DNA from: Promerops cafer | Taxonomy: Eukaryota > Chordata > Aves > Passeriformes > Nectariniidae | DNA length: 64,000 nt | Direction: 5' to 3' | NCBI GenBank assembly: GCA_013398275.1 | Contig: VZSE01002458.1 | Location: 199,232-263,231, forward strand | Part shown: positions 12,201 through 24,200 of the stretch, one piece after another | Layout of the letters: each line of letters begins with the position of its first letter | Position numbering within the stretch: position 1 is the stretch's first letter | Translations under genes and position numbers: made by a program | Notes under the pieces: model-generated | What the model was told of the DNA's origin: nothing | The model's database searches: none | Seen by the model: only the letters and a program-made list of their open reading frames with translations

Positions 12201-15200
12201 TGCAAAGTTCATCCCTAACCAAACACAGCTCCTGGTGGGGTTGTTTGCAGAGATCACGTGAAGGGAGGGGAGACTCCTGCTGCTGTCCCTGGGCCTGGAG
12301 CCCAGTGTGAGCAGAGTGAAGAGGAGTCAGGCACCCTGCGTGTCTCTGATCAAACCTTCCTTGTCTGAGGGGCAAGTGTCAGTCTGACACCTCTCCAGAT
12401 CTGGGACACCTCCCGGCGTTCAGCAGTTGGAAGTTTGTTGCATTCACTGTTTTTCTGTGTTCAGGCTCTTGAGTTGTCTACAAAAAGTAGGCAGGGAGGT
12501 TTGGTGCCTCTGCTAGCACCAGCTCCAGTGCTGCCAGAACTTCCTTGAACTTTTGGGTTTTAACTTCTCCCTGGCCCAGCTGCTGGGGATCTTGTGTTCC
12601 ATGTGCATGGAAGTAAAGTGTAAAAAGGCTCACTTTGAGCAAAAGTCTCTATTTTTTTGGCAGATGATGGAATGCGATTTTAAATGTTAAAATCTTGCAT
12701 TAAAATCACTGAAAATGGGAGTTTTGGCTGCGTGGGATTTGTTTGGTTTTGAAATCCAGGCAAATAATCCCATTGGGCATTGCTGTCACTTTTCACAGGA
12801 CTTTAAAAAAGGAAAAAAGGAAGGAAAAATCCCAGAGAAACAGAAAGTCAGTCTCTGGATGCACACAGAGTCTGTGTTTGGGGAGGCAGTCTTTGAGCAG
12901 GCCATGATTGCTGTGGGGAAGAGCTTTGGCATATCCTGAGTTGTGAATGACTTTGACTTGGCAGTAGTGACCCTCTGTAAGCCTTTTACAGAATGAACAG
13001 AAGCATCTAAGCAGAGTAGAGGGATGTGTCATTTCTGGCTGTGGTGAGGACACAGATATCCTGACTAAAGGTGGGTGCATCTGATCTGCACAGCCCCCCA
13101 GAACACTCCCAGGAGTTTGTGCATCTCTGGTAGACTTGAGACTGAGCTGGGCTTTTGGGCAAAACAACTGGATGCTGCCAGTGTAGTCAGGAGCCTGGAC
13201 AGGCCAGGAAATGCTGAATGAACAACTGAAAATGTGTTGGGAAGCAGCCAGGAAGGAGGAGAGTTAAAGGAGAATGCACTGTGTCACCCTTCTTTTCATG
13301 GAATCATGGAATATCCTGAGTTGGGAGGGACCCACAAGGATCAAGTCCAACTCCTGGCCGTGCACAGACACCCCAACAATCCCACCCGGTGCCTGGGAGC
13401 ATTGTCCAAATGCTCCTGGAGCACTGGCAGCCTTGGGGCTGTGACCATTCCTTGGAGAGCCCTTTCAGTGCCCCACCACTTTTTCCTTTACTTCTGAATT
13501 CGGTGCTTCAGTAGGAAAAGAGGTGGGGTTTCAGCTGACAACCATTTCCATGTAAATATGAAGTTTATGAAATGGTACTTTTAAACATGGACTTCAGGTG
13601 TTGTTGATAAGATGTTCTCTGTTAGAATCCTGGTAACACCACAATAGTCCTTGACAGGCAAGTGCTAAAGATGAATGGATTCACCCCCACACACTTCCCC
13701 AGTGCTTGGGTATCATTTGTTAAGAGCAGAATTTGCCTTAAGCTGTGATAATAACGTTGATCCTTTAGGTGCCTTCATGGAAAGTAAACCTAAAACACAT
13801 TAAAAAGTCATCAGGGCTTCGTTAGGCAGTGCTGCTGCTGCTGTGTGCCAGGAGCTGGAGAGATATAAATAAGGAAATGTTACTTGTCCTCCTGCTTGAC
13901 TAATGGGTAGAGGAATCTGCTTTTGGCCACTGCAGGAGGAAAGTAGCTGAACACACACTGGATGTCGCAGCAAGACAATTCTGACCTATTTGTGGCCTTT
14001 TAGTATCTTGTTAGGATTTGACTGTAGTCAGGGTGTGGTGGGATTAACTGTACTGCGTGTCTGACACCAAATTAGTGACACTGAAAAGCTTTGCTGGAAC
14101 ACTGAACTCAAACCCTCCTTGCTGCAGCAAGAGAGAAAAGGTTTCTTATTTTTTCTTAACTAATTCATTGAACTCCAGCAGCAAGTTGGCAGTGTGGCAC
14201 TTAGAAACCTGCTCAGCTGTGCTGGGCTGTGCCAACCACAGAGGCCAGGCTGGTGTTGCTGGCTGAACTTCCCAAAGCAGCCCAAGGGAACTAATTGTCA
14301 AATCCCCCTGGGATTTCATTCTCTCTGCAGTCTGTGTCAGGGTAAATAAAAGTGAGTGGGAGTTGGGTCTCTAAGTGCCCTATGGCTCCCTTGAGAATCC
14401 TGATTCCCCAGGACTTCAGTACATGGAGGTGATGTTAACTTTCCTGCTTGGTTCTTCTGGTAGGAAAACACTTGTGTGCACAAGGATCTTTGGACGTGAG
14501 TGTTGTTGGTGTGGGATTTAACAAGTTTTTGGGCCTTGGGTTATTGAATGAATGCAGTTACAATGGCATTATAATCCATGAGAGAAGCTTTTATTTTTGT
14601 TCTCATGAATCAGCTTTTTCATTTATGTAACTTTCTATGGTTTCTGGAGCAAGTTGTGGTCTTGTTTTGGGAAGTGCAGACTTTGTCCTTTGTTCCAGCT
14701 ATATTTTTGGCTTGTGTTCCAAAATCTGGTCTGTGGGGTGGTACCTTTTGCCAGGCTAAAACCCTGTTGCAGACAGCCCATGTGTGCTGCCAGCCGTGAT
14801 GTAACCTCCAGGTTAAATTGCAAAACCCTTTTGGTAGCCTGGATTTTCCTCCAGCCTCGCTCTTGAATGGTTGTCACTTTGCATCCTTTCACCTTTTCTT
14901 GCTTTTAAAAGGTGTCTTCCAGACCCACACGTGAGCAGCAGGAATGTGGTTGTTGCTCTCAGTGGGAGCTGGAGCCTGTTCCCTCCTGCCCCAGGTCTTG
15001 GGCTGGTGATGCTGACACAGCCCAGGGTCGGTGGGTGCCTGGTGGTAAAAACCATTTGCAGATAAACCAATTTTAAGCTGTTGGGGTCTAACCACATTAA
15101 ACCAGTGCTGCTGTGCAGGATTCATGTGGATATTGCCACGGGCTTTCCCAAAGGACCCTGCAGGGAGACAGTCAGTACATATGGAGTCCATCTGGACACT

Positions 15201-18200
15201 GCCAAATTTCTGAAAAATGAAAAAAAAAAGATCAGCACAAGTCCAGCATGAACTTTTCCAGCCTCCTGTGTTTGATTTAGGTCCCGTAAGTTCATGGTGG
15301 TTTTGCTGTGTTTGTCCTCAAACCATTCCCTCCAGACCAGAATCCATCAGGAGGGACAACGATGGCACCACTCGTGTAATGCTCTGCTTAAAATAACCAG
15401 AACAAAGATGTGCTTTGAGTTCTGTGATGATAATTACCCAGACCTAAAAATAAGCAGATGTTCTACCAGGCAGGGAGAAATAAGAGTGAGACAGGAATTG
15501 CTGGGAGACACCTGGCAAAGCTCTGATCAAGCCAGGTCATTGCTGGGGTTGCCTGCAGGTTTCCCACCCTCTGACTGCATTTACAGTGGCACCACCAGAA
15601 CTGGCACATTGGATTTTTAAGCTAATATTGGGGGGGGGGAAATTGGTTTATTCATACAAATAAAGGCAACAAAACCACTCTAGACAAAAAAAATAGCTTC
15701 TGGAATATTAGAGTAAAAGCAAGAAAAACTGTGATGGAGTCCAGGGCTGAGGCTGCTTAGAAGGGAGCCCTGCTGCCGTGTGCTGGGGTGGGGAATGAGC
15801 TTAGGGGGCTCTCAGGAATCTGTGACATTTAAATCCATGGCTGAGCTGCTGGGCTGTTTAACTCCTACAAATTGGGTTATAGTGGGAGGAGAAATTCTAA
15901 GCATTTTGCAGCTCATTTGCAAGGATGAGCTTCTTCATTAGGGACTGGGGTGAGGAAGGCAAGGTCATTTGAGAAATTGGGTGAGACAGATAAAACCAAA
16001 CCAAAACCCCCAATAGTTTTTACTCTAATTCCAAAGAGTGGCAGTGGATTGTGGCAGTGTGGCCACAGCTTAGTCCACAGGACACCCTGTGACAAGTCAA
16101 TTTGTCTTGGCAGCACTTGGCATTCCTCATGCTGCCCATTCCTCCCAGGAAAATCACTTCCTGGGGGTTTCCACTTTGCTACTGCTGGCTGCCAGTGGAG
16201 TTTGCTGAACATTTCTTGCTCTGCACTTTTCCCATTCACTGCTTACATTTCAGCTTATCCATCTTCAGGAAACTGTGAAGCTTCTGGAGAACTGATGGCT
16301 ACAAGTCTGGCCACAACCAGTAGCATCACCTGGAGTTTGGAGTTCACCTTCCTGCACAAAGCAGCTGCTTCTAGGATTTAAGGATTTGCTCCCACTAAGG
16401 ATGAAGCAGCATCTTTAAAACCATCATTGGCATACAATACATCTGCTTTAAAGCTATAGTTGCTTTTGCTTATCTGGAACCCAGAAGGCTGGAATTGGAA
16501 ATGGAAAAAAAAATCCCCTTTTAAATGTGGTGTTTTGAAACTGAATGGAGAAATGTGTAAGATCAAATGTGTGAGATCTGCTCCAAGTTGTTGCTTCTCT
16601 GTTGTCCTGGTGCTGGGTCCCAGCTGTGAGTTTGGGACAGGCAGCTCAGGACACACCTGCAGCAGGAGCTGGAGAGAATCACAGAATCGTGGAATTATTG
16701 TGGTTGAAAAGACCTTTGAGATCATCGAGTCCAACAATCAACCCAGCCCCATGTTCATCACTAAATCATGTCCTCAAGTGCCACATCCACACATTTTTGA
16801 ACACTTCCAGGGAATGGTGACTCCACCACTTCTCTGGGCAGCCTGTTCTAATGCTTCATAACCATTTCCATGAAAAACTTGTTCATGATTCCTAATCTAA
16901 ACCTTCCCTGGTTCAACTTGAGGCCATTCCTTTTGTCCTGATGCTATAACCAATGATACAACGATGGCTAGGAACATAGTAAGAAATCTCTTTATAATTC
17001 TTTTAAATCCTCACAATAAAGCATGAGCCATTTAATCCCATCATTGGGAAAGAAATTAATAAAATCTGTGTTTTTCCCCTGCATGGAGGCTGGGACACAG
17101 GAGCCACAGAAGTGGTGGAGAAGCCCTGTGATGGCAGAGCCACAGTCAGCAAGTTTGTTGTTGGATCAAAACAGCAGCACTCAGACTGTAAACTTGAGTT
17201 CCAGTGGTCCATAAATAGATTTCCAAAACATGTCTATTGTCCAACAAGGGATTTATTTATAAACTGAAAAAATAACAAGACTGAAAAAAACCAACCCAAA
17301 CCCCTTCTTGGCCAGCACTGTGGACTGGACTGTGCTGTGTGTGTGTGCCTGTGTACACCAAATGAGATAGACCCTTCTGTGAAGTCCAGTTCCAAAAAGT
17401 GTTTAAAATTCGTGTTTCCCTGCAGTGGGGTGGTGCTGGGAGAAGTTGGCTCTTGAACAGCCAGCACAGTCCTGGCTGGAGCTGAGGCTGGAATGCTGCC
17501 TGCTCACTGGACCAAGGTTCTGCAGCATCATCCCTGCCTCCTTTCTTCTTATTATCTTTTAGCTGAGTTCTTTTTTTAATTTTTTTTTCTATGAGTAAAG
17601 GTTTGGAAGAGAATCTAAAATGTTGCAGCATTTTCTGGAAAGTTTATTCCCACTTTGGGGTCAAAATTTTATTTTTGATGGTTTGATTTGTTGGCAAGCA
17701 TCACCAGTTTGTACTCTTGGCAGCTTTGATGTGGTTTCTCTTGTGTTACTGACATCACTGATGGGAGTTAGATCTAAGAACAGTAAATTGAATTTGTGAT
17801 GTGTACTCAAGTGAGGGGCAATACTTGTTCACAATTCTACACTCATTTTTATAATGTTATTTTGTGCCCATGCTCTATTGAAAACTTAATGTTTCATGAT
17901 TAGCTTGTAACTGGAAGAGAAGGGAATCTTGGTACCCAGTGGATTTTGTAGCATAAGATCACAGTGTGTGGTGAGACTTTGCTTAACAACCAATAACTTG
18001 CCATAAAGCTGTTTCTGTCGTGGGACCAGACCCTGAAAGCCAAAACAAGCAGAAAATAGATTTATTTTATTAAATGTTCCTTTCAGTGTTATCTTGGGGA
18101 CATCAGCAAGAAGTAAAATATGTCCAGTCACCTTAGGAATTGTTTTTCTCCCTAGTGTGTGTTGAGGCCGGATGTGTTTCTGTTTCTGGGGTTGGGGTGA

Positions 18201-21200
18201 AGAGACCCGTGAGCCAGACGGGCTGTTCCGAGGGCCTCTTTGTTCCCAGGCAGGGCAGTGGGGAGCTCCAGGGGATGCAGGGGATCCCTTCCTCCGGGCA
18301 GTACTGACTTCACCTGCTCCCACCCCTTCTCCTTCCATGCCTCTGTCTCCATCCCACTGGGATTTTCCCCTGATCTCTAGCCATCCATTTTGCTCATTCC
18401 CTCCACTCTGCCCCCAGCCTCTTCCCTTCCTTACAGCTGTCTGTCCATCCCTATCTTTCATTTCTCTGTTCTGTGCTTTTGTGTCTGTGTAAATCCTCCT
18501 GCCCCACCCGTGCTGGTCCCGAGCCTCAGGGCCCTGCTCGACTCCGCGGCTCCTGCGCTGACTCCGGGAGCATTCCGGCTCTCCGCTGCTGCTCTCGGCC
18601 CTGCACAGTGTGTCAGGAGCACTCGGAATAAACAAGGATTTTCGTGTTTGCCAGCTGCAGTGAGCTGCCCTTCACGGGCCAGAATGGCTTCAGACATGAC
18701 AGCTGTTTACGTAGGCCGAGGTGCGGGGTCTGGGAAGGCGCTGGCCGCTGTCCACGCCTGCCCAGGCAGCTGGGAGAGGTTTTCTGGGAAGCGAGCGCTG
18801 TGTGTTGACAGGCGCATCCTGAAGAAAGGCTCCTCGCTCCTTCCCAAACATGGGCAGCAGGAACCATCTTCCAGGCTCTGTCCCGAGGAGAACATGTGCC
18901 CTTTGAAGTAAGACAAAACACCCTGAAGCAGCAGCAGACGTCTCTTGCTCTATTTTCGGCCCTTCCCTCCCAGCGCTATTCCACTGCCTGAGATTAATGA
19001 AGTTTTCTAAATAAAATCCCGTAAAATAACAGGATCTGGCAGCTCGGTGTCCCTGCTGCCCAGCGGTTGGTGCCCTGTTTCTCTGGAGCGTTTACTGCTC
19101 CTGCGTAAGTGCTCATCACCGTGGCCGGAGGACTTGTCTGAAGAGCTGGGAGAAAACATTGCTGCTAAATCTTCCAACTTTTTTTGTCTGGCCAGAAAAC
19201 AAGGGTTCCAGACTAATACTCCTCATGCATCACCACCATCCTTGCTTTTCTGTAGAGTTCTCTAGAGAATTACCTCCCTTGACTACAGACGGCCTGAGAG
19301 CAACAGAGACCAAACTTCATGCTGGTGTTACAATGGTGCCTTTTATAGCAGAAAAAAATACATTTCCAGCTTTTCCAGCTCTTCAAAAACAAGCAGAGAA
19401 TTGTGATCACTCTTTGGAGCCACAAGTTTGGGAGTGGTTGTACCTCCTGGAGCTGAAAAAACAACCCAGAGACTCCCACTGTGAGATTTTGGGAGGGTGT
19501 GAGGATGTGTGTGTGGTGAAGACAATCTAATAGTCAAAATTATTAAAAAAAAAAATTAAGTGACTTCTGAGGGGATCAAAATGCTAATTCCTATCCAACT
19601 CAGAGCTCTTGCAGAGTGTACAGGTTAATGGTAGAGTGGGTAGAAGCTTGGTTTTCTCTAATTCCTTAATAATTCTGGGGCATCTCAAACTGTGTTCTCA
19701 CTAAGCAATGGATTTTGGACAAGTTAAGAACCTGAGAGTAATAAAAACTGTTTGGATCTGAAATTTAGAGATTGTAGGAAATGGTTAATTAAAAATGTAA
19801 CCAGTTCATGGAAAAAAAAGTACATTTACTACCAGGTCATACTGACAGCAGAGTTTACAATTCCAAAGACCTTTCCCTTATTTTAGCCCTACAGAACAGT
19901 TCATGAAGGAAGTGCTCCCTTTTTTTCCCGTCTGAGCTGTAGAGCACAACAGAGAAAAGCTTCCCGTGTTCCTCCTGCTGCTATAGGAGGCAGGCCAGGA
20001 AACCTTACCCAGAGCTTTGAGTCTGCTGAGAATGTTTTTATACAGCCTCTACACAAATTATTTCCTCGGGGCGGTATTAACTCCTCCAGTTTGATTTATT
20101 TTTAGCCGTGATGAAAATTAGCAATATCCTTGTGTTTCAGGGTGCTCACACAGCGAGTCCAGCGGCTCCTGTGCTGTCGTGGTGGGTGGAATACAATTGC
20201 TGCTCAGCAGGCAGCTTCCCTGCTGGAGCTGGGAGCGCCTTTCCCTCTGTGGGGAGGGCGGGATCGGTCCCTTTGTGCTGCACTGAGCTGGATGCGCCCC
20301 TCCCGAGCCCTGCTTGAGCCTGCCGTGGATAGAGCGGCTCCAGACCGAGTCAGGGACTGCTTCAAGATTCCCTTTTGGATTTGCCGGGCTCTGTTTCCCT
20401 GCCCACATCCTTCAGGGCAGCGCTCTCCTCGTACTCCCTGCTGCTCCTGGCGCTCCCGGCGCGGGGCTGTGCGAGCCGGGTGCCCGTGGGTGCGGGGCCG
20501 GGCGCCCGTGGGTGCGGGGCCGGGTGCCCGTGGGTGCGGGGCTGTGCAGGCCGGAGCACGGGCTCCATATTTGGCTCCGGGCTGGCTGTCCCTGACCCCC
20601 GCGGCTCCGGGTTTGCCTGTGGCCGTATATGGAGCGGCTGCTCCGGGAGCTGCGGCTGACCTGAGTTAGCACCAGCAACATCTGTGTGAAACGCTGCTCC
20701 TGCGGCACCCAGCTCATTAGGGTAAAGCCAGGCCTTGGACTGGTTTTGCAGTGAAGGGGGTAATTTGAAGAAAACAAATTTCCCATTAAATTCTGTTTTT
20801 TATTGTTTGCTAGGATGTGCATGGTTATAATCTCCTTTGTGGTGGTAAAGTCATGCAGAGGGAGAGCAGAGGATAAGCAGAACATCTCTGTGTCAAGAAG
20901 TCAGTAATTCATAGTGACAGCAATAAAAACCTCCTTCCCTGTGCAGAGCCAACACTGTGCTTGCCACGCAGATCCTGCTTTTCCCTTGGACACTGTGTGA
21001 GTGCACAAGGACGGGTGGCATCAGGTCTGGGACCTCACCCAGCTTCCCTGACACCAATTAGGATGGGGATGTGGGGTCACAGCTCTCCAGAGACTGTACC
21101 TGCCCTGCTGACACCCAGGACACTGCAGGACAGGGGTTTTTGTGCAAAGAAGCATGAACCAAAAATGCCTGGTGAGGTCTCTTTTGTCACAGAGGTGGAT

Positions 21201-24200
21201 AAAAGCCTGGACTCCAAGAAGGAATGGAGGGTTCAGCCTCTGCTTCCAAGGACACAAAGAAGCAGTTTGTACCTCAAATGTGCCTCCAGCAAACTCCACT
21301 GCACCTGAAAAAACAACGTTCCCCTGAGTTAACTGTAAAATCTGGCCAGCACAAGGGTCCTGCTCACACCTCTGCTTTTGGTGGGGGCCTTTAAGGTTCA
21401 CAACACTCACATTTGTGTAGGGACAGCATCTTTAAGCTTCTGCCTGTTAAGTTTTGTAGGAGCCAAGTCAAAGCTCATCTCTGACTCTTCAGAAGATACT
21501 TTTTGATTCTAAGAATTTTCTTATCACTCCCATTTTCAACCTGGTTTGCACACCCTGGTTTCTGCATCGAACCCCAGAGTGGCATCAAAAAGTATTTCAC
21601 TGATTTTGTTTGCCTTATCTCCCTCCTTCCCTCTTTTGTGACAGATTAAAAAGCAGCAGCAAGATGTGTTAGGCTTCTTGGAAGCCAACAAAATTGAATT
21701 TGAGGAGAAGGACATCGCAGCTAACGAGGAGAACCGGAAATGGATGCGGGAGAACGTCCCTGAGGACAGTCGGCCAGCGAGCGGGAACCCCCTGCCCCCC
21801 CGGCTCTTCAACGACAGCCGCTACCTCGGGGTAAGGGCTGCTCCAGCTCCCCCGTGCTCATCCCCCTCACCTCCAGCTCCCCCATGCTCATCCCCCTCAC
21901 CTCCAGCTCTCCTGTGCTCATCCCCCCACCTCCAGCTCTCCTGTGCTCATCCCCCTCACCTCCAGCTCTCCTGTGCTCATCCCACTCCCCTTCCTCACTG
22001 CCACTGCCTGTGCTTCACTGTGGTGAGCAGCACGGCAGGGCTTGCCCAGCTGCAGTTGCCCAAACTGGGAAGGCTGTAGGAGGTGTTAGACATTTCTCCC
22101 ATCTTGGGCTTTTAGTAATAATTGATTCTTGAGTATTCCAGTCAAACCATAGGAGAGATTAAAATGTAGACCTCTTGATTTGGATCCTACCTTGCAGTAC
22201 ATATATAATTTTCTTTTCCTGTGGGTTTTTTCCCATCTTATGGCTCAGAAAGTTCCCAGGTATTTATAATCCTCATTTTCCCCATGATTGTGAACTAACA
22301 CCTCACAGAAATCTGGCCCTTTTACACCAGCCTTATGTTGTGTAGCAGGTTCGGAGATCTGTTCTGCCCATGTGGGGTTTGCCAGTAGGTGTGAATCCCA
22401 GATCATATGAATTGGTGTCTGCCATGATCATAAATCAGTTTTCTGATCCTTCTTGGGATCAGCTTTGTGTGCTGCTTGCACAAGGAAGGCTGCTGTGGTT
22501 CACTTACTCCAGTGCCTTGGACAGATTAAAACTCAAGTTGCAAACACAAATCCTCCTGTAATTATTTTAATGCTTGATCAAAAGTAAGTTGCCCTGCAGT
22601 ACTTGTACCCAGCAGGCCATGCTTGAATGATTATTAGATTAACTGTTAGTTTTATTTTTAAAACTTAGTATCTTCTGAACAGAGCTCACAGTGTGCATTC
22701 CTCTGGTCCTTTTGAAGTCTGGTTCTGACCTGCACAGTCTGTAAGTCAAGACCTGCCAGTTCTGGACCTTTGTGAGACAAATCTGTGCCTACTGAAAGAA
22801 ATTATTCTCAATGTGCCAAGAATTTTTCTTGCTTGTAATAGAAGCAGAACTTGAAATATTATCCACAGTGAGCTGTTGTGCCTCTTGGCTCTCAAAATTT
22901 TACTGACTGGTTGTGACATGGAAAAAGGTTGGTTTGGATTGACAAACATAAGGATCAGTAATTATCTGAGAAGGGGCTGGTTACAAGGTTCTTGCTATGG
23001 GTTTATTTCATCCCCAAAATTTTGGTTGATGTCATGTTGAGCTTCAGAAATTTGGTCAGTTTGTGTTGCTGGATTCAAGTTGCTACAGTTCAGCTTTCAG
23101 GAAGGTAAAAGTTAATTCCGTGCCCAGAATTTGAACCTCTTTCTGTCTTTATCTGATGCCTCTCAAGCATGAAGTTCCCTGTTTGTTCCATCTGATGCAG
23201 CACAACTGGCAGAGCAAAGAGCAAATTGGCCTTCCTGGCCCGTGCGCAGCAGAGAGGCTGGGACTGGAGATGCTGTGTGGGCTGGCATGAGCCCTGCTCC
23301 TCAGGCCCAGGAATTCCTGTCCTGGGAGATGCTGTGGAGCAGGCTCACAGACTGTGCACCAGCAAGATAAACAATCCCTTTGTTATCAAGCAGCCCCAGT
23401 CCTGTCAACAGAAGGGCTTCAGGGAGGATTTGCCCTAATCATACACATTTTTATCAAACCAGCACGCAAATGCTGCATGTGCAAATGGAGCAATAATTTG
23501 ATATCCCTGAAGTCCAGGCAGCTGAAATCTTCTGGTCCCTGTACTTTGTTCTGTTCTAGCTGCAGCAGCCTCTCCTTAGAGCTGCCCCCCTCAGTTCTGT
23601 TCCTTAGGCTTTTGCCTCCCAGACAGTCAGGAATGCAGAGCAGCATGCCCTAAAGAGCTCTCCCTGACTCCAGCCTGAGACCGAGCTGCTGCCTGCCTTG
23701 GGCTTCCCAGCCAGGACTCCTGCATCCAAACATTGCCCAGGAAAGCTGGAGGAGGCTGGTAATGTGCATCAGGTAAAAATGGAGAGCAGAAAAGTCATTG
23801 GACTGATCCCTGCTGAGTTCAGAAGTCGGAGCGAGGGAATTGTGTGGTAACTTGGACAACAGTGAGCTTGCACAAAACTTCTGGGTTCCTTTAGTTGGAG
23901 TTTGGCAACTGGTATTTATTTTTCTTTCTTTCTTTCTTTCTTAACCTTAATTTTCCTGGGAAGTGGCTGTGTGTGTTTATGGCATTTGTAGTGCACTGTG
24001 AGTGAACAGTGCCACCCCATTGCCTTCACTTGCACAGACTAATCCTTAGTGGGAAATGTGATGGGAAAGGTGCACTCTCAGTGTAAAAGTTCCAGCTGAA
24101 CTTCTGAGAGATTTAAGAGCTGGAGTCCACAGTTGCACAATTGTCATCCTTATCAGGAATCAGCAATGACACCTGGGAACAGAGTTTCTGATGACAAGGT

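Larger units (their letters stand above)
66..21644 (+). other. SH3BGRL: SH3BGRL intron 1 (21.6 kb)
   Basis: Donor gtaagc at 66; acceptor acag ending at 21644 after a pyrimidine-rich tract. I found no supported exon on either strand inside it; the open frames here are short, low-complexity or CR1-derived. It holds CR1 fragments near 4.2, 6.7, 7.0, 11.7, 13.4 and 16.8 kb, a TA/CA microsatellite, a T/G-rich tract near 8 kb and a tandem duplication near 10.1 kb. A GC-rich patch lies at 20.2-20.66 kb. The rest is featureless to my reading. Confidence 0.9.

Noticed and set aside
17886..18635. 249-codon open frame on the minus strand in SH3BGRL intron 1
   Set aside because: Low-complexity, arginine/glycine-rich translation of a GC-richer stretch with no recognisable domain; probably chance.
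20130..20669. Long plus- and minus-strand frames of 150-180 codons
   Set aside because: They arise because the 22-bp GC-rich repeat lacks stops in several frames. No domain likeness.
21841..21991. CRISPR-like array of about 30-bp units
   Set aside because: The units are head-to-tail without unique spacers and the host is a bird; it is a minisatellite.
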